The notes: a model not told the origin generated them from the letters alone. Positions 8,672 to 17,718 are shown, counted from the stretch's first letter. The stretch: DNA of 64,000 nt from Khoudiadiopia massiliensis (GCA_900290095.1 OKQS01000001.1:736431-800430), one strand, 5' to 3'. Translations and numbers: made by a program.

Positions 8672-9979
8672 TCATTTATCCCTTATCAATTCCAAAAATG
8701 CGGCTTGTCCCTCTTCCTTGTAAATTCGGCTAAAGTAGTCGGCCGGGCTTTCAAGATTTTCCCAAAGCTTTCTCAACGCTGTTAAATACTCACTCTCCTG
8801 AGCATCCAAGCCCTCTTGGGCCAGGTCGAGCAGCCTGAGTCCCCAGTTGCAGAAATAATCTGACATATAGTAGCCTTGGATACCGTTGTCCCTTCCGGAA
8901 TCAAGTCCCCTCAAAACTCGTTCCTCGCTGGCGTCCTTGAGAGCCTCACTCAGCTTGTCCAGGACTTTTTCATCATAGAAAAGACCTTTTATCATGGCGC
9001 TTGCCCCCAGAGAATAGTCTATTGGCAGGGCGTCCATTGGCCTTATTTCAAGAAAGTTCTTGACCCTAATGTCCGGGAAGACTATACCGATGGCGTGGTC
9101 TATGAGCCTCTGAATCTCCCGATCATCTTGGGCGGCATCCATTGCCATTGACAGGGTTGTGTCGTCCCCCGTGCTTATTTCCCTGTCCTCATCATCAAGC
9201 TTGAAAATGATTATTTGGTCCAGGAGCCACTCGGCATATTTGGCTATTGAGAAGTCTTCATCGAAGACCCCCGGAATTATCCCGGTTCTTTTGGGGTCGG
9301 TCCGCCTCCAGATTTCCTGGCGAGCATTGTGCTTTTCAAGCTTTTCTCCTCCAAGCCGGCTCACCGAATCAAACAGGGTGTAAAGCATTGGAACCATGGC
9401 TGTTAAGGCCCTGTATTTTTTTATAAAATCCTCTTCCGAGAACATGTCTATAGAAACTTGAAGGGCGCAGGTCTGTCTCATCATATTTCTCGACCTCTCC
9501 CCATGCCTGCCCATGTAGTCGTTCATCATGGCATAGCGGCTCTTTGGAATCAGCTCAATGTCCTCAACCCTGTTTATCGGGTCGGCTCCCAATGATACCA
9601 TTTCCAAGCCCATCTCATCCAATGTCGGCCTTATTTTGGCCATGGCTTTTTCATATCTTTCCTCAAGTGTCCGGATCTTTTCCGCCATTGTCAGGCTTAT
9701 CTCGAACTGGGCACCCGGCTCAATGGATATGGCCATGTCCTCATCCTTGGCCCCTGCAATATGGCTGTTTATATCGATTTTTTCAAGATCGTCCCTTTCG
9801 GCAAGCTTCTCGAGGAGTTTGGCAACCCCCCTATCGCCTGAATAAAAAACCCTCTTCCCGCTTTTTTTATCGATTATAAAATGCTCCATCTCTATTCCAA
9901 CCAGGCCGGGCCTGTCTTTGCCCCAATTTCCGGTCATGATGTCGCATATTCTTTTAATTTTCTCTTCTCTTGTAAGCAT
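8672..9979 (-). CDS. Glutamate-cysteine ligase (GCS2/plant-like family)
   Basis: A protein of about 435 residues carrying GLVGIEMEHF near the N-terminus, SIEPGAQFEIS, a CALQVSIDM segment and FLEIRPMD near the C-terminus. These are hallmarks of the GCS2 family, which makes gamma-glutamylcysteine from glutamate and cysteine with ATP. The frame can be extended to 10051, but the upstream codons lack a ribosome site and read like leader sequence. ATG at 9979 behind TTGGAG is preferred, although the spacing is long (about 13 bases). It is the first gene of a two-gene operon with the ATP-grasp ligase. The operon implies that this anaerobe makes a low-molecular-weight thiol itself. Confidence 0.85.
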   Translation of the reverse strand: MLTREEKIKRICDIMTGNWGKDRPGLVGIEMEHFIIDKKSGKRVFYSGDRGVAKLLEKLAERDDLEKIDINSHIAGAKDEDMAISIEPGAQFEISLTMAEKIRTLEERYEKAMAKIRPTLDEMGLEMVSLGADPINRVEDIELIPKSRYAMMNDYMGRHGERSRNMMRQTCALQVSIDMFSEEDFIKKYRALTAMVPMLYTLFDSVSRLGGEKLEKHNARQEIWRRTDPKRTGIIPGVFDEDFSIAKYAEWLLDQIIIFKLDDEDREISTGDDTTLSMAMDAAQDDREIQRLIDHAIGIVFPDIRVKNFLEIRPMDALPIDYSLGASAMIKGLFYDEKVLDKLSEALKDASEERVLRGLDSGRDNGIQGYYMSDYFCNWGLRLLDLAQEGLDAQESEYLTALRKLWENLESPADYFSRIYKEEGQAAFLELIRDK

Positions 9980-10221
9980 GTTTTTGTCCAATCTCCAAAG
10001 TTCTGAATTAAAAAATCGCCAATTAAACTTTATTATACCCCAATCCGGCATTAAATCATTGGCCCGGCATATATGAACATTATTCTTTGCTTTAAGTTGG
10101 CCAGCTGGTAGAATTAAAGAATGAAGAATTGGCCTTGTGGCCCGGGCTTGAGGCCTGGGGCATGATAGATTTTGAGGCCCGGGGTCTTTGGGCCCGTGTG
10201 GGATCTTGGGGAGGAGCCTTT

Positions 10222-10983
10222 ATGCCGGTAGCAATAAAAGTGAAATATCTGTATAACAGCGGTTTTGCCATTGATTTCGATAAGTATTATATAGTTCTTG
10301 ACTATGAAAAGGGCAAACTCGACTTGCCCAAAGATAAAAAAATTATTTTTGTCGTCAGCCACAGCCATGCCGACCACTATAACCCGGCCATTTTTTCCAT
10401 GCCCGGATCGGAAAAAGCTTCTTATGTCATTTCTGACGATGTCGAATCCTGCAATGTTTACGGCGACGGCAAATTTATAAAGCTGACGGATTCAGCTGCC
10501 GAGACCGAGAGAAAGAAAATTATCTACAACCCCAAAAGGTGCTTCAGGGCAAAGCCGGACATGAATTTTGAATTTGCCGGGCTGGATTGGAACACTTTCA
10601 AGTCTACCGATCTGGGGATTTCCACGCTATTTTCTGTCAATGGCGTGAGCTTTTTCCATGCCGGCGACCTGACCGCTTGGAAATGGCCCAACACCCCTAT
10701 CCAAGAACAGAAGAAAGAAGTTGCCGATTATGAGGCCATTCTTGATGACATAGCCAATTATCCCGTTGACATAGCCTTCGCTCCCCTTGATCCGCGCCTG
10801 ATGGAGAATGCCTATCTCGGGTCAATTATGCTTATCAAAAAGTTGAATCCCCAATTATTCATCCCTATGCATTTCAGGGAAACTCCCCAGATTACCAGGG
10901 CCTTCAAGGAATATTTTCAGGGTCAGACAACAACCTACATATCCACTATTGAATATGCAGGCCAAGACATCCTGATCAACTAG
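10222..10983 (+). CDS. Metallo-beta-lactamase-fold hydrolase (UlaG/RNase Z-like)
   Basis: A 253-residue protein with the metal-binding HSHADH near residue 50, FFHAGD in the middle and PMHFR near the C-terminus, as in metal-dependent hydrolases of the metallo-beta-lactamase superfamily. ATG at 10222 is chosen over frame positions upstream because GGGGAGGAG lies just before it and the conserved domain begins there. The substrate cannot be told from sequence; UlaG-like lactonases and phosphodiesterases are the closest in style. The gene stands alone, divergent from the glutamate-cysteine ligase operon. Confidence 0.8.
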   Translation: MPVAIKVKYLYNSGFAIDFDKYYIVLDYEKGKLDLPKDKKIIFVVSHSHADHYNPAIFSMPGSEKASYVISDDVESCNVYGDGKFIKLTDSAAETERKKIIYNPKRCFRAKPDMNFEFAGLDWNTFKSTDLGISTLFSVNGVSFFHAGDLTAWKWPNTPIQEQKKEVADYEAILDDIANYPVDIAFAPLDPRLMENAYLGSIMLIKKLNPQLFIPMHFRETPQITRAFKEYFQGQTTTYISTIEYAGQDILIN

Positions 10984-11147
10984 CCGGTCCTTGCCTTATC
11001 GGCTATCTGAAATTGCCCGACTTGAACTCTGATCATTTCCTTACGGCAATATGACCGGCGCCTTATTAGCATTCCAAGGGCGTCATTTATTTTAAATCCA
11101 CTGTTGTAGCGCATTTATTCTAGGGATTCTGTTATTGGGTCAAAATT
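10984..11147. other. Intergenic, no gene seen
   Basis: Nothing coding is recognisable between the hydrolase stop and the hairpin at 11148. The stretches 11400-11604 and 11034-11147 also lack any feature apart from AT-rich, relic-like sequence next to the Rpn remnant. Confidence 0.4.
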
Positions 11148-11181
11148 CAAAAGACTCGGCCTAAATTAGCCAAGTCTTTTG
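11148..11181 (-). terminator. Hairpin downstream of the Rpn relic
   Basis: CAAAAGACT..GGC pairs with GCC..AGTCTTTTG around an eight-base loop. The single imperfect position is a U-G pair in minus-strand RNA but a C-A mismatch in plus-strand RNA, so the minus strand is favoured. It lies 50 bases past the stop codon of the relic at 11231. Confidence 0.45.
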
Positions 11182-11230
11182 GTCAAAGTCTTATTCTCTT
11201 TTTAGCACACACGCCCTATTTTAGATTTTC

Positions 11231-11395
11231 CTATTTTGTATTTTCGAAGCCTTTTAATATTTCTTCAACTTTTACAGGGTCGAGGCCGGCATTGAATAGT
11301 CTATTTCTGTCTGATTTTCTATTCCATATAGGCTTAAGATATTGCCATATGTTTTCTTGATTATATCACGGAGTAGCTCTTTAAATCCTTTAGCC
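11231..11395 (-). pseudogene. Relic of an Rpn-family nuclease/transposase-like gene
   Basis: The minus strand encodes FNAGLDPVKVEEILKGFENT followed by Lys and the stop at 11231. This matches the C-terminal end of the gene cut by the right edge of the window (stop at 63818), where the tail reads ELAGVDPAKVEEILKGFENT. Just upstream, in another frame, is YGIENQTEIDYSMP, which resembles the middle of Rpn (recombination-promoting nuclease, PD-(D/E)XK) proteins. An internal deletion has therefore fused two parts of the gene out of frame. No start codon or N-terminal part remains. Confidence 0.7.
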
Positions 11396-11604
11396 GGGGA
11401 TTTGATATTTTTGGGCTAAATGATTTCTTGGTTAATGTTAAGAAAAGCTTAGCATTGGAAGAAGTGGAATTCTACTCAAATCAAGTGATTGGAATGCTTT
11501 GAAGGCTTTTTGGGCTGAATAATACTAAATGAAATGGAGGGGGTAGCTCCGGATCAAAGGTCAGAAAAGTGTCTAATTTAGGGGCAGTAGTTTACCAAAT
11601 TTAG

Positions 11605-11852
11605 TAGTGTGAGTTCGCGTTTTTTGCTAATTCACACTATCTAAAAACCAAATTTAGTAGTGTGAGTTCGCATTTTTGGCCAATTCACACTATCGCTGAG
11701 CCAAATTTAGTAGTGTGAATTTGCGATTTTGGCCAATTCACACTATCGAAAAACCAAATTTAGTAGTGTGAATTTGCGTTTTTGGCCAATTCACACTATC
11801 GCTGAGCCAAATTTTGTAGTGTGAGTTTCCGCTTTTTGCCTAACTCACACTA
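11605..11852 (+). repeat. Hairpin array A2: five 53-bp units
   Basis: Units begin TAGTGTG at 11605, 11658, 11711, 11764 and 11817, an exact 53-bp period. Arms are GAGTT with AATTC (G-T pair in plus-strand RNA) in the first two, GAATT with AATTC in the next two, and GAGTT with AACTC in the last. The loop carries T4-5 followed by GGC or GCC, and the linker is of the form tcgctgagccaaatttag. The array is followed directly by B-type units and one C-type hairpin, so three stem families stand side by side between two convergent genes. Confidence 0.9.
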
Positions 11853-11870
11853 TCGCCAGACCGTATTCAG

Positions 11871-12003
11871 TGGTGTTGATTCCTCATTTTCAGCGAACCA
11901 ACACTAATCCATGGCCAGCTTACGGTCAAATTCACTAGTCCTTAGTCATCTCCCGGCCAAATTCACTAGTGTTGGTTCGCGGTTTTTGGCAAGCTAACAC
12001 TAG
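11871..12003 (+). repeat. B-type hairpins with a decayed unit between
   Basis: Two B-type hairpins: TGGTGTTGATT with AACCAACACTA (11871-11906), and TAGTGTTGGTT with AGCTAACACTA (11967-12002). The second keeps its stem through two G-U type pairs on the plus strand. Between them caaattcactagtcc looks like a unit reduced to one arm. The same family forms a clean 65-bp array at 58118. Confidence 0.75.
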
Positions 12004-12020
12004 TACCAAGCCAAGAATAC

Positions 12021-12056
12021 TAGAGGGGGTTTGCCATCTTCGGCAAACCCCCTCTA
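12021..12056 (-). terminator. C-type hairpin, probable terminator past ackA
   Basis: A perfect 15-bp stem, TAGAGGGGGTTTGCC (12021-12035) with GGCAAACCCCCTCTA (12042-12056), and a six-base loop. The same two arms, with a different loop, occur at 47921-47956. It lies 39 bases after the ackA stop codon. The loop differs while the arms are identical, so the stem is the conserved part. A long T-run is not obvious on the minus strand, so a terminator role is an inference from position. Confidence 0.55.
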
Positions 12057-12095
12057 TTTTCAAGCTATATTGACTAATCCCGGCCCCCGGCCGCC

Positions 12096-13289
12096 TTATT
12101 TCACCAGGGCCTGAGTGTCGCGAGCTATCATGAGCTCTTCGTCTGTCGGTATTACCATGACCTTGATCTTTGAGTCCGGGCTTGAAATTACCTTTTCCTT
12201 GGGCTTGCGCTTGTTGTTGACTTCCTTATCAAGCTTTACCCCGAGTATTTCAAGGCCCCTCAAGATTCCTTCACGGTTCTCGGGCCCGTTCTCTCCGACC
12301 CCGCCGGTAAAGGTTATGGCATCAATGTGGTCAAGCATGGTGGCATAGGCTCCTATGGTCTCCCTGACCTTGGTATAGAATATCTCGAGTGCCAGGGTGC
12401 AGCGCTTGTCCCCCTCTTCAAAGCCCTTGTCCAGGTCTCTGAAGTCTGAGAACTTGCCTGAAACCCCATAAACTCCCGACTTCTTGTTTAGAGTACTGTC
12501 AACCTCCTCAGGAGTCATTTTCAAGTTCTGCAGCATAAATGTCACAATTGAAGGATCAAGGTCACCCGACCTGGTTCCCATTGGCAGACCGGCCAGTGGG
12601 GTCAGGCCCATTGAGGTCATGTATGATTTGCCGTTTTTAATAGCTGTTATTGATGACCCGTTGCCCAGATGGCAGGATATGATATTGAGCTTTTCAAGTG
12701 GAATTCCAAGAAGCTCGGAAGCCCTGTTGGCTATAAACTTGTGGCTGATCCCGTGGAAACCGTAGCGGCGGATCCCGTATTTTTCATATAATTCATATGG
12801 CAAGGCATAGATGTAGTTGTGCTCCGGAATTGTCTGGTGGAAGGAAGTGTCGAAGCAGGCAACATTTGGTTTGTCCGGAAGCATCTTCCTGCAGGCCTCA
12901 ATACCTTGGAGGTTGGCCGGATTATGCAGGGGGCTGAAGGGGATCATCTCCTTTATTGCCTTGATGATGTCATCGTTTATCAAAGAAGATTCCTTGACTT
13001 TTTCACCACCATGAACAACCCTGTGTCCTATGGCCCCGATCTCATCCAAGCTCTTAATAACTCCGTGATCCTTGTCGGTCAGGGCTTGGAAAACCAGCTC
13101 AACAGCCTTATTATGATCGGGAATGTCAGTAACATTCTCATACTCGCCCTTTTTAGTGTCCTGCTCTATCCTGGACCCTTCATTGCCGATCCTCTCGACT
13201 AGGCCCTTGGCTATAACTTCCCCCTCATCCATGTTAAAAAGCTGATATTTCAATGAAGAAGACCCGCAATTAATTACCAAAATTTTCAT
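12096..13289 (-). CDS. ackA: Acetate kinase
   Basis: A 397-residue protein that matches acetate kinase along its full length: it begins MKILVINCGSSSLKYQLF, has RVVHGGE, DTSFHQT, CHLGNGSSI and FTGGVGENG, and ends in the usual short tail. The enzyme transfers phosphate between acetyl phosphate and ADP and gives ATP during fermentation to acetate. The phosphotransacetylase gene usually found with it is not next to it here. The gene is followed by a C-type hairpin and arrays rather than another gene. Confidence 0.97.
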   Translation of the reverse strand: MKILVINCGSSSLKYQLFNMDEGEVIAKGLVERIGNEGSRIEQDTKKGEYENVTDIPDHNKAVELVFQALTDKDHGVIKSLDEIGAIGHRVVHGGEKVKESSLINDDIIKAIKEMIPFSPLHNPANLQGIEACRKMLPDKPNVACFDTSFHQTIPEHNYIYALPYELYEKYGIRRYGFHGISHKFIANRASELLGIPLEKLNIISCHLGNGSSITAIKNGKSYMTSMGLTPLAGLPMGTRSGDLDPSIVTFMLQNLKMTPEEVDSTLNKKSGVYGVSGKFSDFRDLDKGFEEGDKRCTLALEIFYTKVRETIGAYATMLDHIDAITFTGGVGENGPENREGILRGLEILGVKLDKEVNNKRKPKEKVISSPDSKIKVMVIPTDEELMIARDTQALVK

Positions 13290-13414
13290 TTTTTCCCCCT
13301 TTGGATTTCCATAATCTGATTTTCATGCACAATCTCGGCACAGCAGTTTATGCCCCACCGAATCTAAACTTCCTTCGAACTATATTGAACCACATTGACC
13401 TGTTCAACGCCGTA

Positions 13415-14392
13415 TTAACGGCTTCCCCACAAGGGTTCCGGATACTTGCCCTGACGGGCCATGTCCGAAAATCCGGCCTTGACTATATCCTTGTCCTCGC
13501 TGTAGGTTACGCCCAGCCAATGGTCCGGGGTTCTTAAAACCCTGACCTCGGCCCTGCCGCTTTCAATATCCCTGCTTACCGCCGTGGGCAGGTAGCACTC
13601 GGCTTTAAGGGGATTCTTTTTGAGCCCCTCATCCGTGAAAATCCTCAGCTCCCTTTCCAGGCTCTCAATAAAGCCCGGATCGAAGGCCCAGAAATTCATT
13701 GACACGGGATTGGCAGGGTCCAATTCTTTCCTGACTTTTTTATCGGAATTGGGAGCCTCAACCATGGCATAGGCCTTGTCCCCGTCCTTATATATCTCCG
13801 TAAATTCGGTCACTTCCTCAAGAATCCCGTCCTTGACCTTGCATAATCCCCTGGAAACCGACCCCTTTTCAGTCAAGGTTTTACAGAGGTCAAAGGCCAC
13901 CATGGCATACTTTTTCTTGGCAAGAGCCCCGGTCCCGGCACCGGTCCTAAGTCCGGCAAGAGCCCCGGTCTCGGCCTCCTCGGTCAGGAACTTGTGAACC
14001 AGGGAAAAAGCCTCTCTCCCATAATAATCATCGGCGTTTATGACAACAAAGGGAGCATCTATATATTCCCTTGCCGAATAAACCGCATGAGCAGTCCCCC
14101 AGGGCTTTTCCCTCCCCTCGGGCACCTGAAAATTCCCCGGCATATCTTCAAGACTCTGATAGGCAAGCTTTACTTCAATATCTTGGGGCAGCCTGTCTAT
14201 GATGGCCTTCCTGAACAGGTCCTCGTGCTCTTTTCTTATAATAAAGACAAAGCGCTTGAAGCCCGCCCTTATGGCATCGAATATGGAATAGTCGATAATG
14301 AGCTCGCCCGAGGGTCCCGGACCGTCCAGCTGTTTGAGCCCGCCGTACCTTGACCCCATACCGGCAGCCATGATCACTAAAATAGCTTCCAT
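13415..14392 (-). CDS. Sugar-phosphate nucleotidyltransferase family protein
   Basis: About 325 residues, beginning MEAILVIMAAGMGSRYGG, a nucleotide-binding loop of the nucleotidyltransferase (GT-A-like) fold. KQLDGPGPSGE and VINADDYYG follow; the latter corresponds to the metal-binding aspartates. The family attaches NMP to sugar 1-phosphates or similar acceptors; the substrate is not evident. ATG at 14392 is chosen because GAGGAGGAAG lies immediately upstream, although the frame opens at 14458. It is 125 bases upstream of ackA on the same strand, with no obvious metabolic link. Confidence 0.75.
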   Translation of the reverse strand: MEAILVIMAAGMGSRYGGLKQLDGPGPSGELIIDYSIFDAIRAGFKRFVFIIRKEHEDLFRKAIIDRLPQDIEVKLAYQSLEDMPGNFQVPEGREKPWGTAHAVYSAREYIDAPFVVINADDYYGREAFSLVHKFLTEEAETGALAGLRTGAGTGALAKKKYAMVAFDLCKTLTEKGSVSRGLCKVKDGILEEVTEFTEIYKDGDKAYAMVEAPNSDKKVRKELDPANPVSMNFWAFDPGFIESLERELRIFTDEGLKKNPLKAECYLPTAVSRDIESGRAEVRVLRTPDHWLGVTYSEDKDIVKAGFSDMARQGKYPEPLWGSR

Positions 14393-14507
14393 TCTTCCTC
14401 CTCTTTTCGTTCTTATTACATCTTTGATTATATCAAAAGCCCCCTGACTTGTTTTCATTTCTGACCCTAATGGGTTAAAATAAAGTGATATGTTGAGGAG
14501 GTTTTAA

Positions 14508-15677
14508 ATGCATTTTACAGCTGAGGACAAAAGAAGAATAAAAGTGATCTTATTTACGGTCGCCTGTTCCATAATGATTTATGTTTTTGTTTCCAATTTC
14601 CCCGTATTTTGGAATGCCCTGCATGGACTTATCGGAATAATCTCGCCTTTCATAATGGCATTTTTGGTCTCTTTCATCATCAATATACCGATGAGTTTTA
14701 TAGAAAACCGCTTTTTGAGCAAGCTGCCTCTAAAGGAGAAGACCGCCAGATTTATAGCCATAATCCTGGCCTTCCTGGTGATTATACTCCTGCTCATATT
14801 GATTTTCTCGATAGTCCTGCCCCAGCTATATACTTCAATAAGAAGCTTTATCCTGTCAATTCCCAAATTCCTTGATGACTTCACCAACTTCATAAAGGGA
14901 GCGGATTGGCTGGGCTCAGTTAAAAAACCTATACTCGAGGGTATCGATGCAGTCAGGTCCCTGTCAATCACTGACTATTTGTGGAACCGCTTCGGCAACA
15001 CCTCTCTATCAAATAGCTTTTCAAAGATCATGACCGAGCTTGTCCCGACCCTGAACAACATACTTTCAGGCTTCGTCACAGCCTTCCTGGTCCTGGTTTT
15101 CTCCATATACATGCTGGCCTCAAAAGAGACTCTTATAAGAAACTGCAAGGAGTTGACCTATTCGTTTTTGCCTGAGAGCCTGGCTGATAAAATTATGTAT
15201 GTGGCCTATACAGCCTATGACAACTTCTATAACTTCTTCACCGGCCAGTTCCAGGAGGCCTTAAGTCTGGCCTTTATGACTTTTGCCGGCATGACGATAT
15301 TGAGAATGAACCTTGCCCTCATGGTCTCAATCCTGGTGGGCTTCGGTGCCCTGATCCCTATGGTTGGAGCGATTTTGGCGGGCTTCCTTGGCTTCATCAT
15401 CCTGCTATCAAGCTCCCCTGTTGAGGGGATAGGTTTCCTCATCTTCATAGTCATCCTCCAGCAGTTTGACGGCAACATCGTCTATCCCAAAATTGTAGGC
15501 CAGTCTGTAGGCCTTCCGGCTATCTGGGTCCTTTTGGGAGTAACTGTTGGCGGATCCTTTATGGGAATTTTCGGAATGTTGATTTTCATTCCTATCTTCT
15601 CGACCATCTATGATATTCTAAGTGATTACAAGACCAAGCGTTTAACCAAGAAAAATATTCAGGTCTCCCTCAAGTAG
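14508..15677 (+). CDS. AI-2E family (PerM/YdiK-like) transporter
   Basis: A 389-residue membrane protein with about eight hydrophobic segments: two near the N-terminus (VACSIMIYVFVS and IISPFIMAFLVSFII), one at about 75-100, and a cluster in the C-terminal half around the glycine-rich ALMVSILVGFGALIPMVGA. This layout, with a large extracytoplasmic middle region, is that of the AI-2E transporter family, which exports small molecules; members vary widely in substrate. The start is behind GAGGAGG. The aminopeptidase gene follows after 41 bases. Confidence 0.85.
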   Translation: MHFTAEDKRRIKVILFTVACSIMIYVFVSNFPVFWNALHGLIGIISPFIMAFLVSFIINIPMSFIENRFLSKLPLKEKTARFIAIILAFLVIILLLILIFSIVLPQLYTSIRSFILSIPKFLDDFTNFIKGADWLGSVKKPILEGIDAVRSLSITDYLWNRFGNTSLSNSFSKIMTELVPTLNNILSGFVTAFLVLVFSIYMLASKETLIRNCKELTYSFLPESLADKIMYVAYTAYDNFYNFFTGQFQEALSLAFMTFAGMTILRMNLALMVSILVGFGALIPMVGAILAGFLGFIILLSSSPVEGIGFLIFIVILQQFDGNIVYPKIVGQSVGLPAIWVLLGVTVGGSFMGIFGMLIFIPIFSTIYDILSDYKTKRLTKKNIQVSLK

Positions 15678-15718
15678 GGAACCTGATAGTTTTTGAACTA
15701 ATAAATTGGAGGTAATAT

Positions 15719-16972
15719 ATGGACATTTATTATGATGTAAAAATCGATGAGCATTTGCAGACCTATGCCAACCTCATAGTCGATATCGGTGCCAATGTTC
15801 AGGAGGGCCAGCCCGTGGTTATCAATTGCCCGGTCCAGGCCTATGAATTTGCAGAGAAGCTGACCCTTGCAGCCTACAAAAGAGGAGCAAGCGATGTGGC
15901 CGTTTTCTGGCACAATGAGGACATTGACAGGATGAAGTACGACTACGCCCCCCTTGAAACTTTCAAAACCGTTCCCGATTGGGCCTATGACCGTATGGAA
16001 TACTATTACAAGAAGAATGCTGCCATCATCGGCATTACTTCCCATATGCCCGATATCTTTGAAGGCGTTGACGGCGAAAAGCTGATCGTTTCTTCCAAGG
16101 CCTATGCCGAAAAGATGAAGCCCCTTGACCACTACACCATGAACGATGAGAATTCCTGGTGCATAGCGGCCTACCCCAACCCGGAATGGGCCATGAAGGT
16201 CTATCCCGACTTGGGCAGCTATGAGGAGGCTTATAAAAAGCTCTGGGACTCCATACTTGAATTCTGCTATGCCAAGAACCCGACACCGGAGCTTGCCTGG
16301 AAAAACCATATAAGAGTATTGGAAAATCGTGCAAAGACCCTGAACGAATACCAGTTCGAGTCGGTCCATTATAAAAACTCATTGGGCACAGACCTTGAGG
16401 TCCGCCTGCCGAAAAACCATATATGGCTTGCGGCAAAATCCGAAAATGCCAAGGGAACAAGTTTTATCCCCAATATGCCGACCGAGGAAGTCTTTACGGC
16501 TCCCGACAGGACCGGGGTCAATGGAAAACTTGTGGCAACCAAGCCCCTGTCATATAACGGCCAGCTGATTGAGGACTTCATGTTCACTTTCAAGGATGGC
16601 AAGGTTGTGGATTTTGACGTAAAAAAGGGCGGCCCGGCTCTTAAGAGCCTGCTTGAGCATGACGAAGGTGCCAGGATGCTTGGGGAAATAGCTCTGGTTC
16701 CTTATGAGTCCCCCATCTCCCTGTCAAACACCTTGTTCTATAACACCCTCTTCGATGAGAATGCTTCCTGCCATTTTGCTTTCGGAGCCTGCTATCCCAC
16801 CTGCATTGAGGGCGGGGTTGACTTATCACCTGAAGAACTCATGAAAAGGGGAGGCAATGACTCCAGCCTTCATGTTGACTTTATGGTAGGCAGCAAGGAC
16901 TTGTCAATTGTCGGAAAGACTCAGGATGGTAAAGAGGTACAGATTTTCAAAGACGGGAACTTTTGCTTCTGA
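15719..16972 (+). CDS. M29-family metallo-aminopeptidase
   Basis: A 417-residue protein that matches the thermophilic aminopeptidase (M29, AmpS/PepS-like) family over its length. It has EGQPVVINCPVQAYEFAEKL near residues 25-45, the NAKGTSFIPNMPTEEVFTAP segment in the middle, and the C-terminal metal-site region ENASCHFAFG followed by LHVDFMVG. The conserved glutamates and histidines of the dimetal site are present. It is a cytoplasmic peptidase for peptide turnover. The gene is preceded by GGAGG and lies 41 bases after the permease gene, so cotranscription is possible. Confidence 0.9.
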   Translation: MDIYYDVKIDEHLQTYANLIVDIGANVQEGQPVVINCPVQAYEFAEKLTLAAYKRGASDVAVFWHNEDIDRMKYDYAPLETFKTVPDWAYDRMEYYYKKNAAIIGITSHMPDIFEGVDGEKLIVSSKAYAEKMKPLDHYTMNDENSWCIAAYPNPEWAMKVYPDLGSYEEAYKKLWDSILEFCYAKNPTPELAWKNHIRVLENRAKTLNEYQFESVHYKNSLGTDLEVRLPKNHIWLAAKSENAKGTSFIPNMPTEEVFTAPDRTGVNGKLVATKPLSYNGQLIEDFMFTFKDGKVVDFDVKKGGPALKSLLEHDEGARMLGEIALVPYESPISLSNTLFYNTLFDENASCHFAFGACYPTCIEGGVDLSPEELMKRGGNDSSLHVDFMVGSKDLSIVGKTQDGKEVQIFKDGNFCF

Positions 16973-17041
16973 TTTTGCAATTTAATTTGGAAAAATAACT
17001 TTAATAAGGTGATTTTAGAAATAAGTACTCTTTTGTTTATT

Positions 17042-17353
17042 TTATAAAAGGGTACTTATATTTCTTTTGCCGTATAGAACACGATATACCTTTACAGTTT
17101 GGCTCACTTCATCAACTATATAAAAGACAATATAATTTTCAACAGGAAGAGCCCTAAGTCCCTTTAGTTGGCTCTTCCTGGTTGAATATAATCTATAACG
17201 CATCGGAAACTCGTTTAGTAACTTGATTTCTTCTAATATTCTTTTTACCAATTTTTCAGCTATGACAGGTTCTAACAGCTGTTCTGATATATATCTCAAA
17301 ATACACAGATTATCTTTTCTGGCACTTGACGAGAACATTATCTTATACTTCAC
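17042..17353 (-). CDS. RelE/ParE-family toxin
   Basis: A 103-residue protein with the compact fold signs of the RelE/ParE superfamily: MKYKIMFSSSARKDNLCILRY, LRALPVENYIVFYIVDE and a C-terminal VKVYRVLYGKR. Toxins of this family cleave mRNA on the ribosome or poison gyrase. The reading frame begins with GTG and overlaps the antitoxin stop codon by 11 bases, a usual arrangement for coupled translation. The loop with LPVENY and the VYRVLYG end suggest the RelE side. The pair sits at the end of the convergent junction with the aminopeptidase gene. Confidence 0.8.
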   Translation of the reverse strand: MKYKIMFSSSARKDNLCILRYISEQLLEPVIAEKLVKRILEEIKLLNEFPMRYRLYSTRKSQLKGLRALPVENYIVFYIVDEVSQTVKVYRVLYGKRNISTLL

Positions 17354-17654
17354 TATTGGTCTCTTTTCTTATATCCTCTTCAAGGTCTTCAAAAGAATAT
17401 ATTCTTCCATTTTCAAAATCACTATGTGCTTTAAGCATTTCCATATCGAATTCTGAATCCGTTAATTCTGATAAAGATAGAGGTCTTTCATCTGAAATTT
17501 TAACTTCAAAAGGTAAACCCTTTTGCATTATTACTTGTCTTAAAAAAATAGAAATAGCATTTGACATTGGAATTCCCAGTTTCTTAAGAACTACTTCAGC
17601 TTGTTCTTTAACATTAGATTCTACTCTTACATATATATTTGAAGATTTTGCCAT
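17343..17654 (-). CDS. RelB/DinJ-family antitoxin
   Basis: A 103-residue protein beginning MAKSSNIYVRVESNVKEQAE, the ribbon-helix-helix start of RelB/DinJ antitoxins, with NAISIFLRQVIMQKGLPFEV in the second helix. The N-terminal half binds DNA to repress the operon and the C-terminal half wraps the toxin. ATG at 17654 is chosen because GGAGGTGATAAGC lies immediately upstream; the ATG at 17669 overlaps that ribosome site. The gene overlaps the toxin gene. Confidence 0.82.
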   Translation of the reverse strand: MAKSSNIYVRVESNVKEQAEVVLKKLGIPMSNAISIFLRQVIMQKGLPFEVKISDERPLSLSELTDSEFDMEMLKAHSDFENGRIYSFEDLEEDIRKETNSEV

Positions 17655-17718
17655 GCTTATCACCTCCATTTAACAATAATTATATCACTTTGTATTTCTG
17701 ATAGATATACAATTGCTA

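Noticed and set aside
9980-10051. Extended N-terminus of glutamate-cysteine ligase
   Set aside because: The earlier codons are not preceded by a ribosome site and are AT-rich leader-like sequence; the family begins at the later ATG.
10129-10221. Extended N-terminus of the metallo-beta-lactamase-fold protein
   Set aside because: The upstream codons lack a ribosome site, and GGGGAGGAG lies directly before the ATG at 10222, where the conserved domain begins.
15698-16369. 223-residue antisense frame opposite the aminopeptidase gene
   Set aside because: It is the shadow of a strongly biased coding sequence; no ribosome site or conserved domain was found, and the plus-strand gene is certain.
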